From Nemertoderma westbladi (Eukaryota; Xenacoelomorpha; Nemertodermatida; Nemertodermatidae), in contig JAUCBJ010008862.1 in the NCBI GenBank assembly GCA_032718475.1, positions 1 through 64,000 of the forward strand: 64,000 nt of DNA, read 5' to 3'. The notes below the pieces were generated by a model. That model saw only the letters and a program-made list of their open reading frames with translations. It did no database searches and was not told where the DNA came from. This document shows positions 39,651 through 51,500 of this stretch, piece by piece. A program made the translations under genes and the position numbers. How positions within the stretch are numbered: the first letter of the stretch is position 1; each line of letters opens with the position of its first letter.

Positions 39651-39780
39651 TTATATCAGGTGTTATGTCGTTTGGCAAAATTACGCAAGATTTCTGTGAT
39701 GATAAAAATTATACGGTGAAAATTATTGAAATCTTCTAAAAGCGCGAACACTACATTCAAACTGACATCGGAAATGAAAT
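39650..39780 (-). repeat. Dispersed repeat R, copy 2, part left of RTE-A4
   Basis: Contains AAACTGACATCGGAAATGAAAT, the reverse complement of the end of copy 1. Its last 10-11 bases GAAATGAAATC are repeated at 43333-43343 as the RTE-A4 target duplication. Confidence 0.65.
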
Positions 39781-39825
39781 CTACTACTACTACTAGAATC
39801 GGCATGCTGCATTGCAGCTGCATTT

Positions 39826-42180
39826 TTAAGAATGCTGTGCCGGCTTGTCGACAAAATTGCGCCGCCACAACTCCCTATCACCCATGACATTTGCTAGATC
39901 ATCCGCATCTTCAAGGCCAGTGTCCTTTAAGATGCGTCTCAAGAAAGTCATGGGCTGTCCACCATGCTTATTCACTCCATGAGGCTGCCAAAGTACAAGA
40001 TTATGCACTGGCTGGTCCTCACGGCGAAAGCAATGTCCTGCAAAGCGGATGCGATTTTGTTCTAGTGTCAAGCTTGGGGAACCAATGAGACACCTCCAAT
40101 GTTATATAGTGTCTGGTTAGATATGTGTGCATTGTACTTGACACAGTGAACCCGGCGTAGCATTCTTGTGAATGTGCCATCCAGAGATTTGGTGTCCTCA
40201 GCAGTTAGAGACCAGCATGGACTCCCATAGAGGAGTACTGGAACTACTGCTGCTCTAAATAATCGGACCTTAAGTGTCCGATTAATTCTCGGTGACTTCC
40301 AAATCCTGGAAAGCCTATTCAAGGCTACCCATGCCTTTCCCTTACGTATTCGAAGGTCCTCACCTGACTTCCGGGTCCATGATCCCAGGTAACAGAAGTC
40401 GTCCACATGCTCAAGCATACCATCTTTTGAGCTTATGCTCATCCGATCAGAGACTTGCTGAGGACTTTCAAAGTTAACTGTCAAAATTTTGGTCTTTCTG
40501 GAGTTAATAAAAAGAGCAACACTAGAATCAGCATGTTCTAATGAGCTGAGGAGCCGTTGCGCTCCCTCTAATGATTCTGAGAGTACTCCTAAGTCATCAG
40601 CAAAGTCTAGATCAGTTAGGTACTTGGCAGGATTTCCTCGACTTCTGGAGCCAGTAGGTGGAGTTATCATGACCCCATCATCATTATGATGATCTAAGGA
40701 CATGCGTAGAACATAGTCAACAACAATTATGAACAAGAATGGTGCAAGTGTGTCTCCTTGGAGGACGCCCCATAACACTTCAAATGGTTCTGTGTCAACG
40801 TCAACAGTAGACACAAATGTTGTCTAACTATCGTATACTGATCTGATTGCTGCAATAATTTCATCAGGAATCCCATATAATGAAAGTATGCTGAACATAC
40901 GTGAGCGAGAGACTGAATCAAAGGCCTTGAAGAAGTCAACAAAGATAACAGCCAGTTGCTTTCATTTTTGATAACTCTTCAATTATCCTTCTAAGTGCCA
41001 AAATGGGCTCCATGGTCCCACGACCTTTACGGAACCCATTCTGATTTCCACGGCGCAGTCTCTCAATGGGATCCCTGATGCGATTTAATAGAATTCTATT
41101 GTATAGCTTTGCAGCAATCGAGATCAATGAGATTCCCCGAAAAGAACCATAGAGTTTTAGGTTGCCCTTCTTGGGAACTGGCACCAACTTATTTGTTTTC
41201 ATTTCTTGTGGGACTCTTGTTGTTCGGCACATGTCTACTATGATGGGATAGATGAGCTTTAAACACTCGGGTATTTTAAAGACTTCAGGGGGAACACCAT
41301 CTACTCCACTGGCACGATTGGTCTTAATGCTCTTTGCAGCAGCCTTCACTTCTGCAAAGGAGATATCGCCAATGGGAATATCTGGGAGTACAGACTCAGA
41401 CACTTTTACTTCTATAAAGTTATCAGGCAATACCCTGTCAATATCGAGGAGCTTTTCAAAGTGGGCCTTCCAACCATTGAGGCGATCGGCTGGTGATTCA
41501 GCTTTAACCTTGGTGGTTGGTTGGCTTTTTCGCCCAGTAAGCAAGTTGATCGATTTCCATGCCTGGGATGATTGCCTGATGTCGTCAGCATCATTGATGG
41601 CATCAACCTGTTGGTTTATTAGCTCCTGTAGATTAACAGAGTACTGCCTGTTCAGGGACCTAGATGCAGCCTTAACTGCATTCTTGGCCGCTGTAGTCTG
41701 TTTGAGTCGGGACTCTTTCTGCGCCTTATATAGGTCATTTCGGCACTTCTGAATTTTGTTGTCAGTCCAAGGGACCCTTTTCCTGTTTCGAGGGAATACA
41801 GGAACTGTTTCTGCAGCTGCTAACTTAACTGCTTCTGTGAAGGCAGTATAGCCCTCACAGTGATCTGACGCCTCAGAGGCAAGAACCTCATACCTGTTGC
41901 TCTGCTGTAATGTGAATCTGGATCTCACACTTGGCTGTTGCAACAGAGAGGACCAGTCATGCCGCGGCAAGGCAGATTTCGTTGTTCTGCTAGCACGCAG
42001 ACTAAGTCTTACCTTGGCCACAATAAGGCGGTGATCACTGGAGAAGGGTCGAAGTGTAAATGCATTACAGTCTTGTATAGAGCTCCTGTATTTCCTACGA
42101 AACAGAATATGGTCTATCTGGGACTTGTGACCACTGGGTACACTATGAGTCCATAGCTTTCCAGTTCGCTTCTTGAACTC
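39826..42180 (-). pseudogene. RTE-A ORF, end of endonuclease to C terminus (copy A4)
   Basis: From FKKRTGKLWTHSVPSGHKSQ and the endonuclease motif SSDHRLIVAKVRLS through the linker, RT and C-terminal domain. It is broken by a deletion near 40955 (frameshift), an in-frame TAG near 40827 and a one-base deletion near 40075. Against the other copies it gives the best view of the linker (42000-41100). Confidence 0.88.
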
Positions 42181-43057
42181 CACCTACTGGCTCCAGAAGT
42201 CGAGGAAATCTTGCCAAGTACCAAACTGATCTAGACTTTACTGATGACTTGGGAATACTCTCAGAATCACTAGAGGGAGCCCAACGGCTCCTCAGCACAT
42301 TAGAACATGCTGATTCTAGTGTTGGTCTTTTTATTAACTCCAGAAAGACCAAACTTTTGACAGTTAACTTTGAAAGTCCTCAGCAAGTCTCTGATCGGAT
42401 GAGCATAATCTCTAAGGATGGTATGCTTGAGCATGTGGACGACTTCTGTTACCTGGGATCATGGATCCGGAAGTCAGATGAGGACCTTCGAATACGTAAG
42501 GGAAAGGCATGGGTAGCCTTGAATAGGCTTTCCATGATTTGGAAGTCGCGGAGAATTAATCGGAAACTTAAGGCCCGATTATTTAGAGCAGCAGTAGTTC
42601 CAGTACTCCTCTATGGGAGTCCATGCTGGTCTCTAACTGCTGAGGACACCAAATCTCTGGATGGCACATTCACAAGAATGCTACGCCGGGTTCACTGTGT
42701 CAAGTACAATGCACACATCTCTAACCAGACACTATATAACATTGGAGGTGTCTCATTGGTTCCCCCAAGCTTGACACTAGAACAAAATCGCCTCCGCTTT
42801 GCAGGACATTGCTTTCGCCGTGAGGACCAGCCAGTGCCTAATATTGTACTTTGGCAGCCTCATGGAGTGAATAAGCATGGTGGACATCCCATGACTTTCT
42901 TGAGACGCATCTTAAAGGACACTGGCCTTGAAGATACGGATGATCTAGCAAATGTCATGGGTGATAGGGAGTTGTGGCGGCGCAATTTTGTCGACAAGCC
43001 GGCACAGCATTCTTATAAATGCAGCTTCAATGCAGCATGCCGATACTAGTACTAGTA
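42176..43057 (+). mobile_element. RTE-A copy A5 nested head-on in A4
   Basis: A + strand copy starting at CCACCTACTGGCTCC (same 5' region as A3) and ending with ACTAGTACTAGTAATAA. The left junction shows 6-bp microhomology AACTCC (42176-42181) with A4. No target duplication is visible and about 180 bp of A4 is missing, so the insertion came with a target deletion. Confidence 0.8.
42181..43014 (+). pseudogene. RTE-A RT C-terminal fragment (copy A5)
   Basis: Covers the end of the RT palm (LDFTDDLGILS: the catalytic FADD has become FTDD), LINSRKTKLLTVN, LYGSPCWSL and the C-terminal domain to the end of the ORF (the stop is lost: TCTTATAAATG in place of TCTTAAAAATG). Inactive fragment. Confidence 0.85.
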
Positions 43058-43332
43058 ATAAGAATGCATGCTGATCCACTCCATCAGTAGCTGCTTGTAG
43101 ATTGTGGTAGAAATTTTCCACCTCCTTTACAAGGGCAACACTAGTTGGAGAGTAGCACACAATCAGAACCACCTTAGGAAACTTCTTAGCCAGTCTTCCA
43201 GAACATGAGAAGTGGCAACGGATGATGCGGTTAGAGATTTGGTCTATTTTGTCCAATGCTGCATGTGCAGTTGGATTCATCAATAGACCAATTCCACCTT
43301 TGCCACTATCATCTGCTGATGCCAGGCGAGTC
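43058..43332 (-). pseudogene. RTE-A endonuclease N-terminal part (copy A4)
   Basis: The only endonuclease N-terminal sequence of family A in the window. It reads STRLASADDSGKGGIGLLMN, then the ISNRIIRCHFS segment and VVLIVCYSPTS followed by VENFYHNLQAATDGVDQHAFLL. This matches the GGVGLL...SDRI...YSPT...FY..L pattern of AP-type endonucleases in RTE elements, just before the missing LGDFNA box. It nicks target DNA to prime reverse transcription in an intact element. It is truncated at both ends. Confidence 0.8.
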
Positions 43333-43342
43333 GAAATGAAAT

Positions 43343-43700
43343 CAGGGACCACGAAAACCCCCGCAAATATAATTTTAGGTCGGTGGTGTGCTCCTTCCTG
43401 TCAGACACCATTACCCCCTTAAGGTCCCACCTTGGTGTTGTGGTTGCATTGAATTCGCATCTCTCGGAGGTCGTGGGTTCGATCATCGTATGTGCCAGGA
43501 CAGTTTTCGTTTCGACACGAATGCTTGTGCGTAATTCATGGCCTAACAGCCGAAGAAAATTTACTTTTACTTTACTTTTTACCCCATTCAGATAGTTTTG
43601 CGCGGGAGGTTTGAACTTTGAGTCGATTATCTCTGAATGACATTTTTCGCACGAAAAAATACTACTCCTCCGCCATTTCTTAACCGTTTTTTGCAATTTA
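43343..43700 (-). repeat. Dispersed repeat R, copy 2, part right of RTE-A4, with SINE inside
   Basis: 43343-~43428 and ~43562-43690 match copy 1 in reverse complement; the part between them is SINE S2. Confidence 0.6.
43429..43561 (+). mobile_element. tRNA-derived SINE copy S2
   Basis: A-box region CCTTGGTGTTGTGGTTGCAT and B-box GTGGGTTCGATC (~43477-43490), then GTTTCGACACGAATGC and a 3' GCCGAAGAAAA shared with S3. Partly deleted in the middle relative to S3. Confidence 0.75.
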
Positions 43701-44148
43701 TTTTGCTTTATATGAAAGGTAATTTCGCACTTGTGTTAATTTTATATTACTTCCCCATTTTTCGAATGAAAGTTACAAAAAACATTTGTTTTTTTCAGTT
43801 TTTAAAAAAATTTGAATTTTTTTTTACAAAATTGGCAATTATCATAAATAGAAAACGAAAATACAAAAAGTGCGTGAAAAATGTGATGAAAATGAACATG
43901 CTGGTTCCAAAAATGTGGTATCGGAAAATAAAAATGGAAAATAAATGTGTACTGTAGTCGATAACCATATTACTACTTATTACTTTAAACACTTTAAAAA
44001 CATTCTATGGGAAACTGTCCCGGCGGGATGAAGTTATGTAATTTTATTTTACAAATAAAATTACAAAATAAATTGTAGGACTCAGATGTGAATGTTGAGT
44101 TCAACGTGTATTCGTGCGCCACCTACCGTCTGTTTTATAACATTGCAG

Positions 44149-44410
44149 ATTCCGAATGGCGGCAATGCCTACCAAGATAGCCTCCCTTGGAGCCGACATC
44201 CGTCTGTGTCCCAGGGTTATCTACCGGCTGTTCATCGACTCGGAGATATTGTGCAACGAGCACCGCCCACTGCAGCGGTACCTCGCGATGTGGTACGGGG
44301 ATATGGCGCAGAAGTGGCGACTCATATACCGGGGGTCCAGGGACGGGTTCACTGGAGCCGCATTCCATCAGCTGGTAGACGGTTACGGGCCCACCTTCAC
44401 TATAGTCTGT
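44149..44410 (+). CDS. Host BACK/TLDc protein, exon c (start of TLDc)
   Basis: Acceptor TTTTATAACATTGCAG at 44148; donor GTCTGT|GTAAGT at 44411. The first base completes the split codon of exon b, then 87 residues follow. It ends QKWRLIYRGSRDGFTGAAFHQLVDGYGPTFTIVC. The W-x-L-x-YR-x-SRDGF-x4-FH-x7-G-x-T pattern is the diagnostic first half of a TLDc domain, found in OXR1/NCOA7/TBC1D24-type proteins that bind V-ATPase or act in oxidative-stress defence. The last ~21 nt of the exon are the seed of the adjoining 31-bp minisatellite. Confidence 0.9.
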
Positions 44411-47400
44411 GTAAGTTTGTACCACCTTCTCTATAGTCTGTGTAAGTTTGTACCACCATCACTATTAATAGTCTGAGTGACTTTGTTTGTACCACATTCA
44501 CTCTGTGTAAGTTTGTACCCCATTCACTATAGTCTGTGTAACTTTGTAGTAGTGTTGTACCACACTCACTATAGTATGTGTAAGTTTGTACCACATTCAT
44601 TATAGTATGTGTAAGTTTGTACCACATTCACTATAGTATGTGTAAGTTTGTACCACATTCACTATAGTATGTGTAAGTTTGTAGCACATTCACTATAGTC
44701 TGTGTAAGTTTGTACCACATTCACTATAGTCTGTGTAAGTTTGTTTGTACCACATTCACTATAGTCTGTGTAAGTTTGTACCACATTCACTCTGTGTAAG
44801 TTTGTACCCCATTCACTATAGTCTGTGTAACTTTGTAGTAGTGTTGTACCACACTCACTATAGTATGTGTAAGTTTGTACCACATTCATTATAGTATGTG
44901 TAAGTTTGTACCACATTCACTATAGTATGTGTAAGTTTGTACCACATTCACTATAGTATGTGTAAGTTTGTAGCACATTCACTATAGTCTGTGTAAGTTT
45001 GTACCACATTCACTATAGTCTGTGTAAGTTTGTTTGTACCACATTCACTATAGTCTGTGTAAGTTTGTACCACATTCACTATAGTCTGTGTAAGTTTGTA
45101 CCACCTTCACTATAGTCTGTGTAAGTTTGTACCACATTCACTCTGTGTAAGTTTGTACCCCATTAACTATAGTCTGTGTAACTTTGTAGTAGTGTTGTAC
45201 CACATTCACTATAGTATGTGTAAGTTTGTACCACATTCACTATAGTATGTGTAAGTTTGTACCACATTCACTATAGTATGTGTAAGTTTGTACCACATTC
45301 ACTATAGTATGTGTAAGTTTGTTTGTACCACATTCACTATAGTTTGTGTAAGTTTGTACCACATTCACTATAGTCTGTGTAAGTTTGTTTGTACCACATT
45401 CACTATAGTCTGTGTAAGTTTGTTTGTACCACATTCACTATAGTCTGTGTAAGTTTGTACCACCTTCACTATATTGTCTGTGTAAGTTTTTACCACATTC
45501 ACTATAGTATGTGCGAATTGTTTTGTACCACATTCACTATAGTTTGTGTAAGTTTGTACCACATTCACTATAGTCTGTGTAAGTTTGTTTGTACCACATT
45601 CACTATAGTTTGTGTAAGTTTTTACCACATTCACTATAGTCTGTGTAAGTTTGTTTGTACCACATTCACTATAGTCTGTGTAAGTTTGTACCACCTTCAC
45701 TATATTGTCTGTGTAAGTTTTTACCACATTCACTATAGTATGTGTAAATTTGTACCACATTCCCTATAGTCAGTGTAAGTTTGTACCACATTCACTATAG
45801 TATGTGTAAGTTTGTACCACATTCACTATAGTATGTGCGAATTGTTTTGTACCACATTCACTCTGTGTAAGTTTGTACCACATTCACTATAGTCTTTGTA
45901 AGTTTGTAGTGTTGTACCACATTCACTATAGTATGTGTAAGTTTGTATTGTACCACATTCACTATAGTCTGTGTAAGTTTGTATTGTACCACATTCACTA
46001 TAGTATGTGTAAGTTTGTGCCACATTCACTATAGTATGTGTAAGTTTGTATTGTACCACATTCACTATAGTCTGTGTAAGTTTGTATTGTACCACATTCA
46101 CTATAGTATGTGTAAGTTTGTACCACATTCACTATAGTATGTGTAAGTTTGTACCACATTCACTATAGTCTGTGTAAGTTTGTAGCACATTCACTATAGT
46201 CTGTGTAAGTTTGTACCACATTCACTATAGTATGTGTAAGTTAGTATTGTACCACATCCACTCTAGTATGTGTAAGTTTGTACCACATTCACTATAGTAT
46301 GTGTAAGTTTGTATTGTACCACATCCACTATAGTATGTGTAAGTTTGTACCACATTCACTATAGTATGTGTAAGTTTGTATTGTACCACATTCACTATAG
46401 TATGTGTAAGTTTGTACCACATTCACTATAGTATGTGTAAGTTTGTACCACATTCACTATAGTCTGTGTAAGTTTGTGCCACATTCACTATAGTCTGTTT
46501 AAGTTTGTACCCCATTCACTATATAGTCTGTGTAAGTTTGTACCACCTTCACTATAATCTGTGTAAGTTTGTATTGTACCACATTCACTATAGTCTGTGT
46601 AAGTTTGTAGCACATTCACTATACTCTGTGTAAGTTTGTACCACCTTCACTATAGTCTGTGTAAGTTTGTATTGTACCACATCCACTATAGTATGTGTAA
46701 GTTTGTACCACCTTCACTATAGTCTGTGTAAGTTTGTATTGTACCACATTCACTATAGTCTGTGTAAGTTTGTACCACATTCACTATAGTCTGTGTAAGT
46801 TTGTAGCACATTCACTATACTCTGTGTAAGTTTGTACCACCTTCACTATAGTCTGTGTAAGTTTGTATTGTACCACATTCACTATAGTCTGTGTAAGTTT
46901 GTACCACATTCACTATAGTCTGTGTAAGTTTGTAGCACATTCACTATACTCTGTGTAAGTTTGTACCACCTTCACTATAGTATGTGTAAGTTTGTACTAC
47001 ATTCACAATAGTATGTGTAAGTTTGTACCACATTCACTATAGTTTGTGTAAGTTTGTACCCCATTCACTAAAGTCTTTGTAAGTTTGTAGAGTTGTACCA
47101 CATTCACTATAGTCTGTGTAAGTTTGTGCCACATTCACTATAGTATGTGTAAGTTTGTATTGTACCACATTCACTATAGTCTGTGTAAGTTTGTACCACA
47201 TTCACTATAGTCTGTGTAAGTTTGTATTGTACCACATTCACTATAGTCTGTGTAAGTTTGTACCACATTCACTATAGTCTGTGTAAGTTTGTACCACCTT
47301 CTCTATAGTCTGTGTAAGTTTGTATTGTACCACATTCACTATAGTCTGTGTAAGTTTGTACCACATTCACTATAGTCTGTGTAAGTTTGTATTGTACCAC

Positions 47401-48206
47401 ATTCACTATACTCTGTGTAAGTTTGTACCACCTTCACTATAGTCTGTGTAAGTTTGTATGGTACCACATTCACTATAGTATGTGTAAGTTTGTACTACAT
47501 TCACAATAGTATGTGTAAGTTTGTGCCACATTCACTATAGTATGTGTAAGTTTCTACCACATTCACAATAGTATGTGTAAGTTTGTACCACATTCACTAA
47601 AGTCTGTGTAAGTTTGTACCACATTCACTATAATCTGTGTAAGTTTGTACCCCATTCACTATAGTATGTCTAAGTTTGTATTGTTCATTGTGTTCATGTG
47701 TTCATATTGTTCATGTGTAAGTTTGTACCACATTCACTATAGTCTGTGTAAGTTTGTACCCCATTCACTATTGTCTGTGTAAGTTTGTATTACCTTCACT
47801 ATAGTCTGTGTAAGTTTGTACCACCTTCACTATAGTCTGTGTAAGTTTGTACCACATTCACTATAGTCTGTGTAAGTTTGTAGTACCTTCACTATAGTCT
47901 GTGTAAGTTCATCCTACCTTCACTTTAGCCTGTGTAAGTTTGTACCCCATTCACTATTGTCTGTGTAAGTTTGTATTACCTTCACTATAGTCTGTGTAAG
48001 TTTGTAGTACCTTCACTATAGTCTGTGTAAGTTCATCCTACCTTCACTTTAGCCTGTGTAAGTTTGTACCCCATTCACTATTGTCTGTGTAAGTTTGTAT
48101 TACCTTCACTATAGTCTGTGTAAGTTTGTAGTACCTTCACTATAGTCTGTGTAAGTTCATCCTACCTTCACTTTAGCCTGTGTAAGTTTGTACCATCTTC
48201 ACTATA
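44411..48206 (+). repeat. 31-bp minisatellite seeded by exon c and its splice donor
   Basis: Roughly 115 copies of a ~31-bp unit, CTATAGTCTGTGTAAGTTTG plus TACCACATTCA, with length variants caused by extra TTGT or ATTGT. The unit is the last ~21 nt of exon c (CACCTTCACTATAGTCTGT) fused to the first ~10 nt of the intron (GTAAGTTTGT). Nearly every unit keeps GTGTAAGT. The array fills almost the whole intron (48207-48307 is the unique remainder). Confidence 0.95.
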
Positions 48207-48307
48207 GTTGAGTGACTATGCTCTGCCAATAACCTGATTGTCTTTCCGGTTCCGGGGTAATTGTTATTTTAGATAGTGGTATAATAATTGTTGCCTTATA
48301 TTTACAG

Positions 48308-48516
48308 ACTACATCCCGTTGTATATTTGGCGGGTTTACTGACGCACAGTGGGATGCGGTCCAATCGTATCCGCAGGGAAAGAAGAATCCAAAGAATGAA
48401 GGCAAATACTCCACTTCCACTCAATCATTCCTCTTCTCTTTGATAAATAAAGAAGATATACGGCCAATCAGATTCCCGATCCAACAGCCAGAGTTCGCTA
48501 TATGCAGTCATCCTCT
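48308..48516 (+). CDS. Host BACK/TLDc protein, exon d (middle of TLDc)
   Basis: Acceptor TATTTACAG at 48307; donor CCTCT|GTAAGT at 48517. 209 nt start in phase 0 with TTSRCIFGGFTDAQWDAVQS and go on to STQSFLFSLINKEDIRPIRF, ending AICSHP plus two bases. The C-x-FGGF-x4-W and FLFSL blocks are TLDc core strands. The end of the exon, TATGCAGTCATCCTCT, is repeated in the following array. Confidence 0.92.
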
Positions 48517-51500
48517 GTAAGTACAGTTCGTTATGCAGTCATCCTCTGTAAGTACAGTTCGTTATGCAGTCATCCTCTGTAACTACAGTTCGTTATGCAG
48601 TCATCCTCTGTACGTACAGTTCGTTATGCAGCCATCCTCTGTAAGTACATTTCGTTATGCAGTCATCCTCTGTAAGTACAGTTCGTTATGCAGTCATCCT
48701 CTGTAAGTACAGTTCGTTATGCAGTCATCCTCTGTAACTACAGTTCGTTATGCAGTTATCCTCTGTAAGTACAGTTCGTTATGCAGTCATCATCTGTAAG
48801 TACAGTTCGTTATGCAGTCATCCTCTGTACGTACAGTTCGTTATGCAGTCATCCTCTGTAACTACAGTTCGTTATGCAGTTATCCTCTGTAAGTACAGTT
48901 CGTTATGCAGTCATCATCTGTAAGTACAGTTCGTTATGCAGTCATCCTCTGTACGTACAGTTCGTTATGCAGTCATCCTCTGTAACTACAGTTCGTTATG
49001 CAGTCATCCTCTGTAACTACAGTTCGTTATGCAGTCATCCTCTGTAAGTACAGTTCGTTATGCAGTCATCATCTGTAAGTACAGTTCGTTATGCAGTCAT
49101 CCTCTGTAACTACAGTTCGTTATGCAGTTATCCTCTGTAAGTACAGTTCGTTATGCAGCCATCCTCTGTAAGTACATTTCGTTATGCAGTCATCCTCTGT
49201 AAGTACAGTTCGTTATGCAGTCATCCTCTGTAAGTACAGTTCGTTATGCAGTCATCCTCTGTAACTACAGTTCGTTATGCAGTTATCCTCTGTAAGTACA
49301 GTTCGTTATGCAGTCATCATCTGTAAGTACAGTTCGTTATGCAGTCATCCTCTGTAAGTACATTTCGTTATGCAGTCATCCTCTGTAAGTACAGTTCGTT
49401 ATGCAGTCATCCTCTGTAACTACAGTTCGTTATGCAGTTATCCTCTGTAAGTACAGTTCGTTATGCAGTCATCCTCTGTAACTACAGTTCGTTATGCAGC
49501 CATCCTCTGTAAGTACAGTTCGTTATGCAGTCATCCTCTGTAAGTACAGTTCGTTATGCAGTCATCCTCTGTAACTACAGTTCGTTATGCAGTTATCCTC
49601 TGTAAGTACAGTTCGTTATGCAGTCATCATCTGTAACTACAGTTCGTTATGCAGTTATCCTCTGTAAGTACAGTTCGTTATGCAGTCATCCTCTGTAAGT
49701 ACAGTTCGTTATGCAGTCATCCTCTGTATGTACAGTTCGTTATGCAGTCATCCTCTGTACGTACAGTTCGTTATGCAGTCATCCTCTGTAACTACAGTTC
49801 GTTATGCAGTCATCCTCTGTAAGTACAGTTCGTTATGCAGTCATCCTCTGTAAGTACAGTTCGTTATGCAGTCATCCTATGTAAGTACAGTTTGTTATGC
49901 AGTCATCCTCTGTAACTACAGTTCGTTATGCAGTCATCCTCTGTAAGTACAGTTCGTTATGCAGTCATCATCTGTAAGTACAGTTCGTTATGCAGTCATC
50001 CTCTGTAACTACAGTTTGTTATGCAGTCATCCTCTGGTACTACAGTTCGTTATGCAGTCATCCTCTGTACGTACAGTTCGTTATGCAGTCATCCTCTGTA
50101 AGTACAGTTCGTTATGCAGTCATCCTCTGTAACTACAGTTCGTTATGCAGTCATCCTCTGTAACTACAGTTCGTTATGCAGTCATCCTCTGTAAGTACAG
50201 TTCGTTATGCAGTCATCCTCTGTAACTACAGTTCGTTATGCAGTCATCCTCTGTACGTACAGTTCGTTATGCAGCCATCCTCTGTAAGTACATTTCGTTA
50301 TGCAGTCATCCTCTGTAAGTACAGTTCGTTATGCAGTCATCCCCTGTAAGTACAGTTCGTTATGCAGTCATCCTCTGTACGTACAGTTCGTTATGCAGTC
50401 ATCCTCTGTACGTACAGTTCGTTATGCAGTCATCCTCTGTAAGTACAGTTCGTTATGCAGTCATCCTCTGTAACTACAGTTCGTTATGCAGTTATCCTCT
50501 GTAAGTACAGTTCGTTATGCAGTCATCATCTGTAAGTACAGTTCGTTATGCAGTCATCCTCTGTAAGTACAGTTCGTTATGCAGTCATCCTCTGTACGTA
50601 CAGTTCGTTATGCAGTCATCCTCTGTAAGTACAGTTCGTTATGCAGTCATCCTCTGTAACTACAGTTCGTTATGCAGTTATCCTCTGTAAGTACAGTTCG
50701 TTATGCAGTCATCATCTGTAAGTACAGTTCGTTATGCAGTCATCCTCTGTAAGTACAGTTCGTTATGCAGTCATCCTCTGTACGTACAGTTCGTTATGCA
50801 GTCATCCTCTGTACGTACAGTTCGTTATGCAGCCATCCTCTGTAAGTACATTTCGTTATGCAGTCATCCTCTGTAAGTACAGTTCGTTATGCAGTCATCC
50901 CCTGTAAGTACAGTTCGTTATGCAGTCATCCTCTGTACGTACAGTTCGTTATGCAGTCATCCTCTGTACGTACAGTTCGTTATGCAGTCATCCTCTGTAA
51001 GTACAGTTCGTTATGCAGTCATCCTCTGTAACTACAGTTCGTTATGCAGTTATCCTCTGTAAGTACAGTTCGTTATGCAGTCATCATCTGTAAGTACAGT
51101 TCGTTATGCAGTCATCCTCTGTAAGTACAGTTCGTTATGCAGTCATCCTCTGTACGTACAGTTCGTTATGCAGTCATCCTCTGTACGTACAGTTCGTTAT
51201 GCAGTTATCCTCTGTAAGTACAGTTCGTTATGCAGTCATCATCTGTAAGTACAGTTCGTTATGCAGTCATCCTCTGTAAGTACATTTCGTTATGCAGTCC
51301 TCCTCTGTAAGTACAGTTCGTTATGCAGTCATCCCCTGTAAGTACAGTTCGTTATGCAGTCATCCTCTGTACGTACAGTTCGTTATGCAGTCATCCTCTG
51401 TACGTACAGTTCGTTATGCAGTCATCCTCTGTAAGTACAGTTCGTTATGCAGTCATCCTCTGTAACTACAGTTCGTTATGCAGTTATCCTCTGTAAGTAC

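Larger units (their letters stand above)
39781..43332 (-). mobile_element. RTE-A copy A4, longest copy, with A5 nested in it
   Basis: Sense on the - strand, from the endonuclease (43332) to the (TAG)n tail (CTACTACTACTACTA from 39781). Target duplication GAAATGAAATC (39771-39781 and 43333-43343). It is interrupted by copy A5 (42176-~43057), with loss of about 180 bp of its own endonuclease coding region. Confidence 0.85.
37461..44148 (+). other. Intron between exons b and c
   Basis: 6.7 kb. It holds RTE-A3, repeat R copy 2, RTE-A4 with A5 nested, and SINE S2. The stretches 38632-39650 and 43700-44148 are AT-rich and I see no gene in them. Confidence 0.75.

Noticed and set aside
43429-43561. 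A functional tRNA gene
   Set aside because: A and B boxes are present, but the cloverleaf is degenerate and the body continues into a shared SINE tail found in three places.
44400-46422. Many - and + strand frames of TDYSECGTN or YHIHYSLCK type
   Set aside because: Translations of the 31-bp minisatellite; no independent support.
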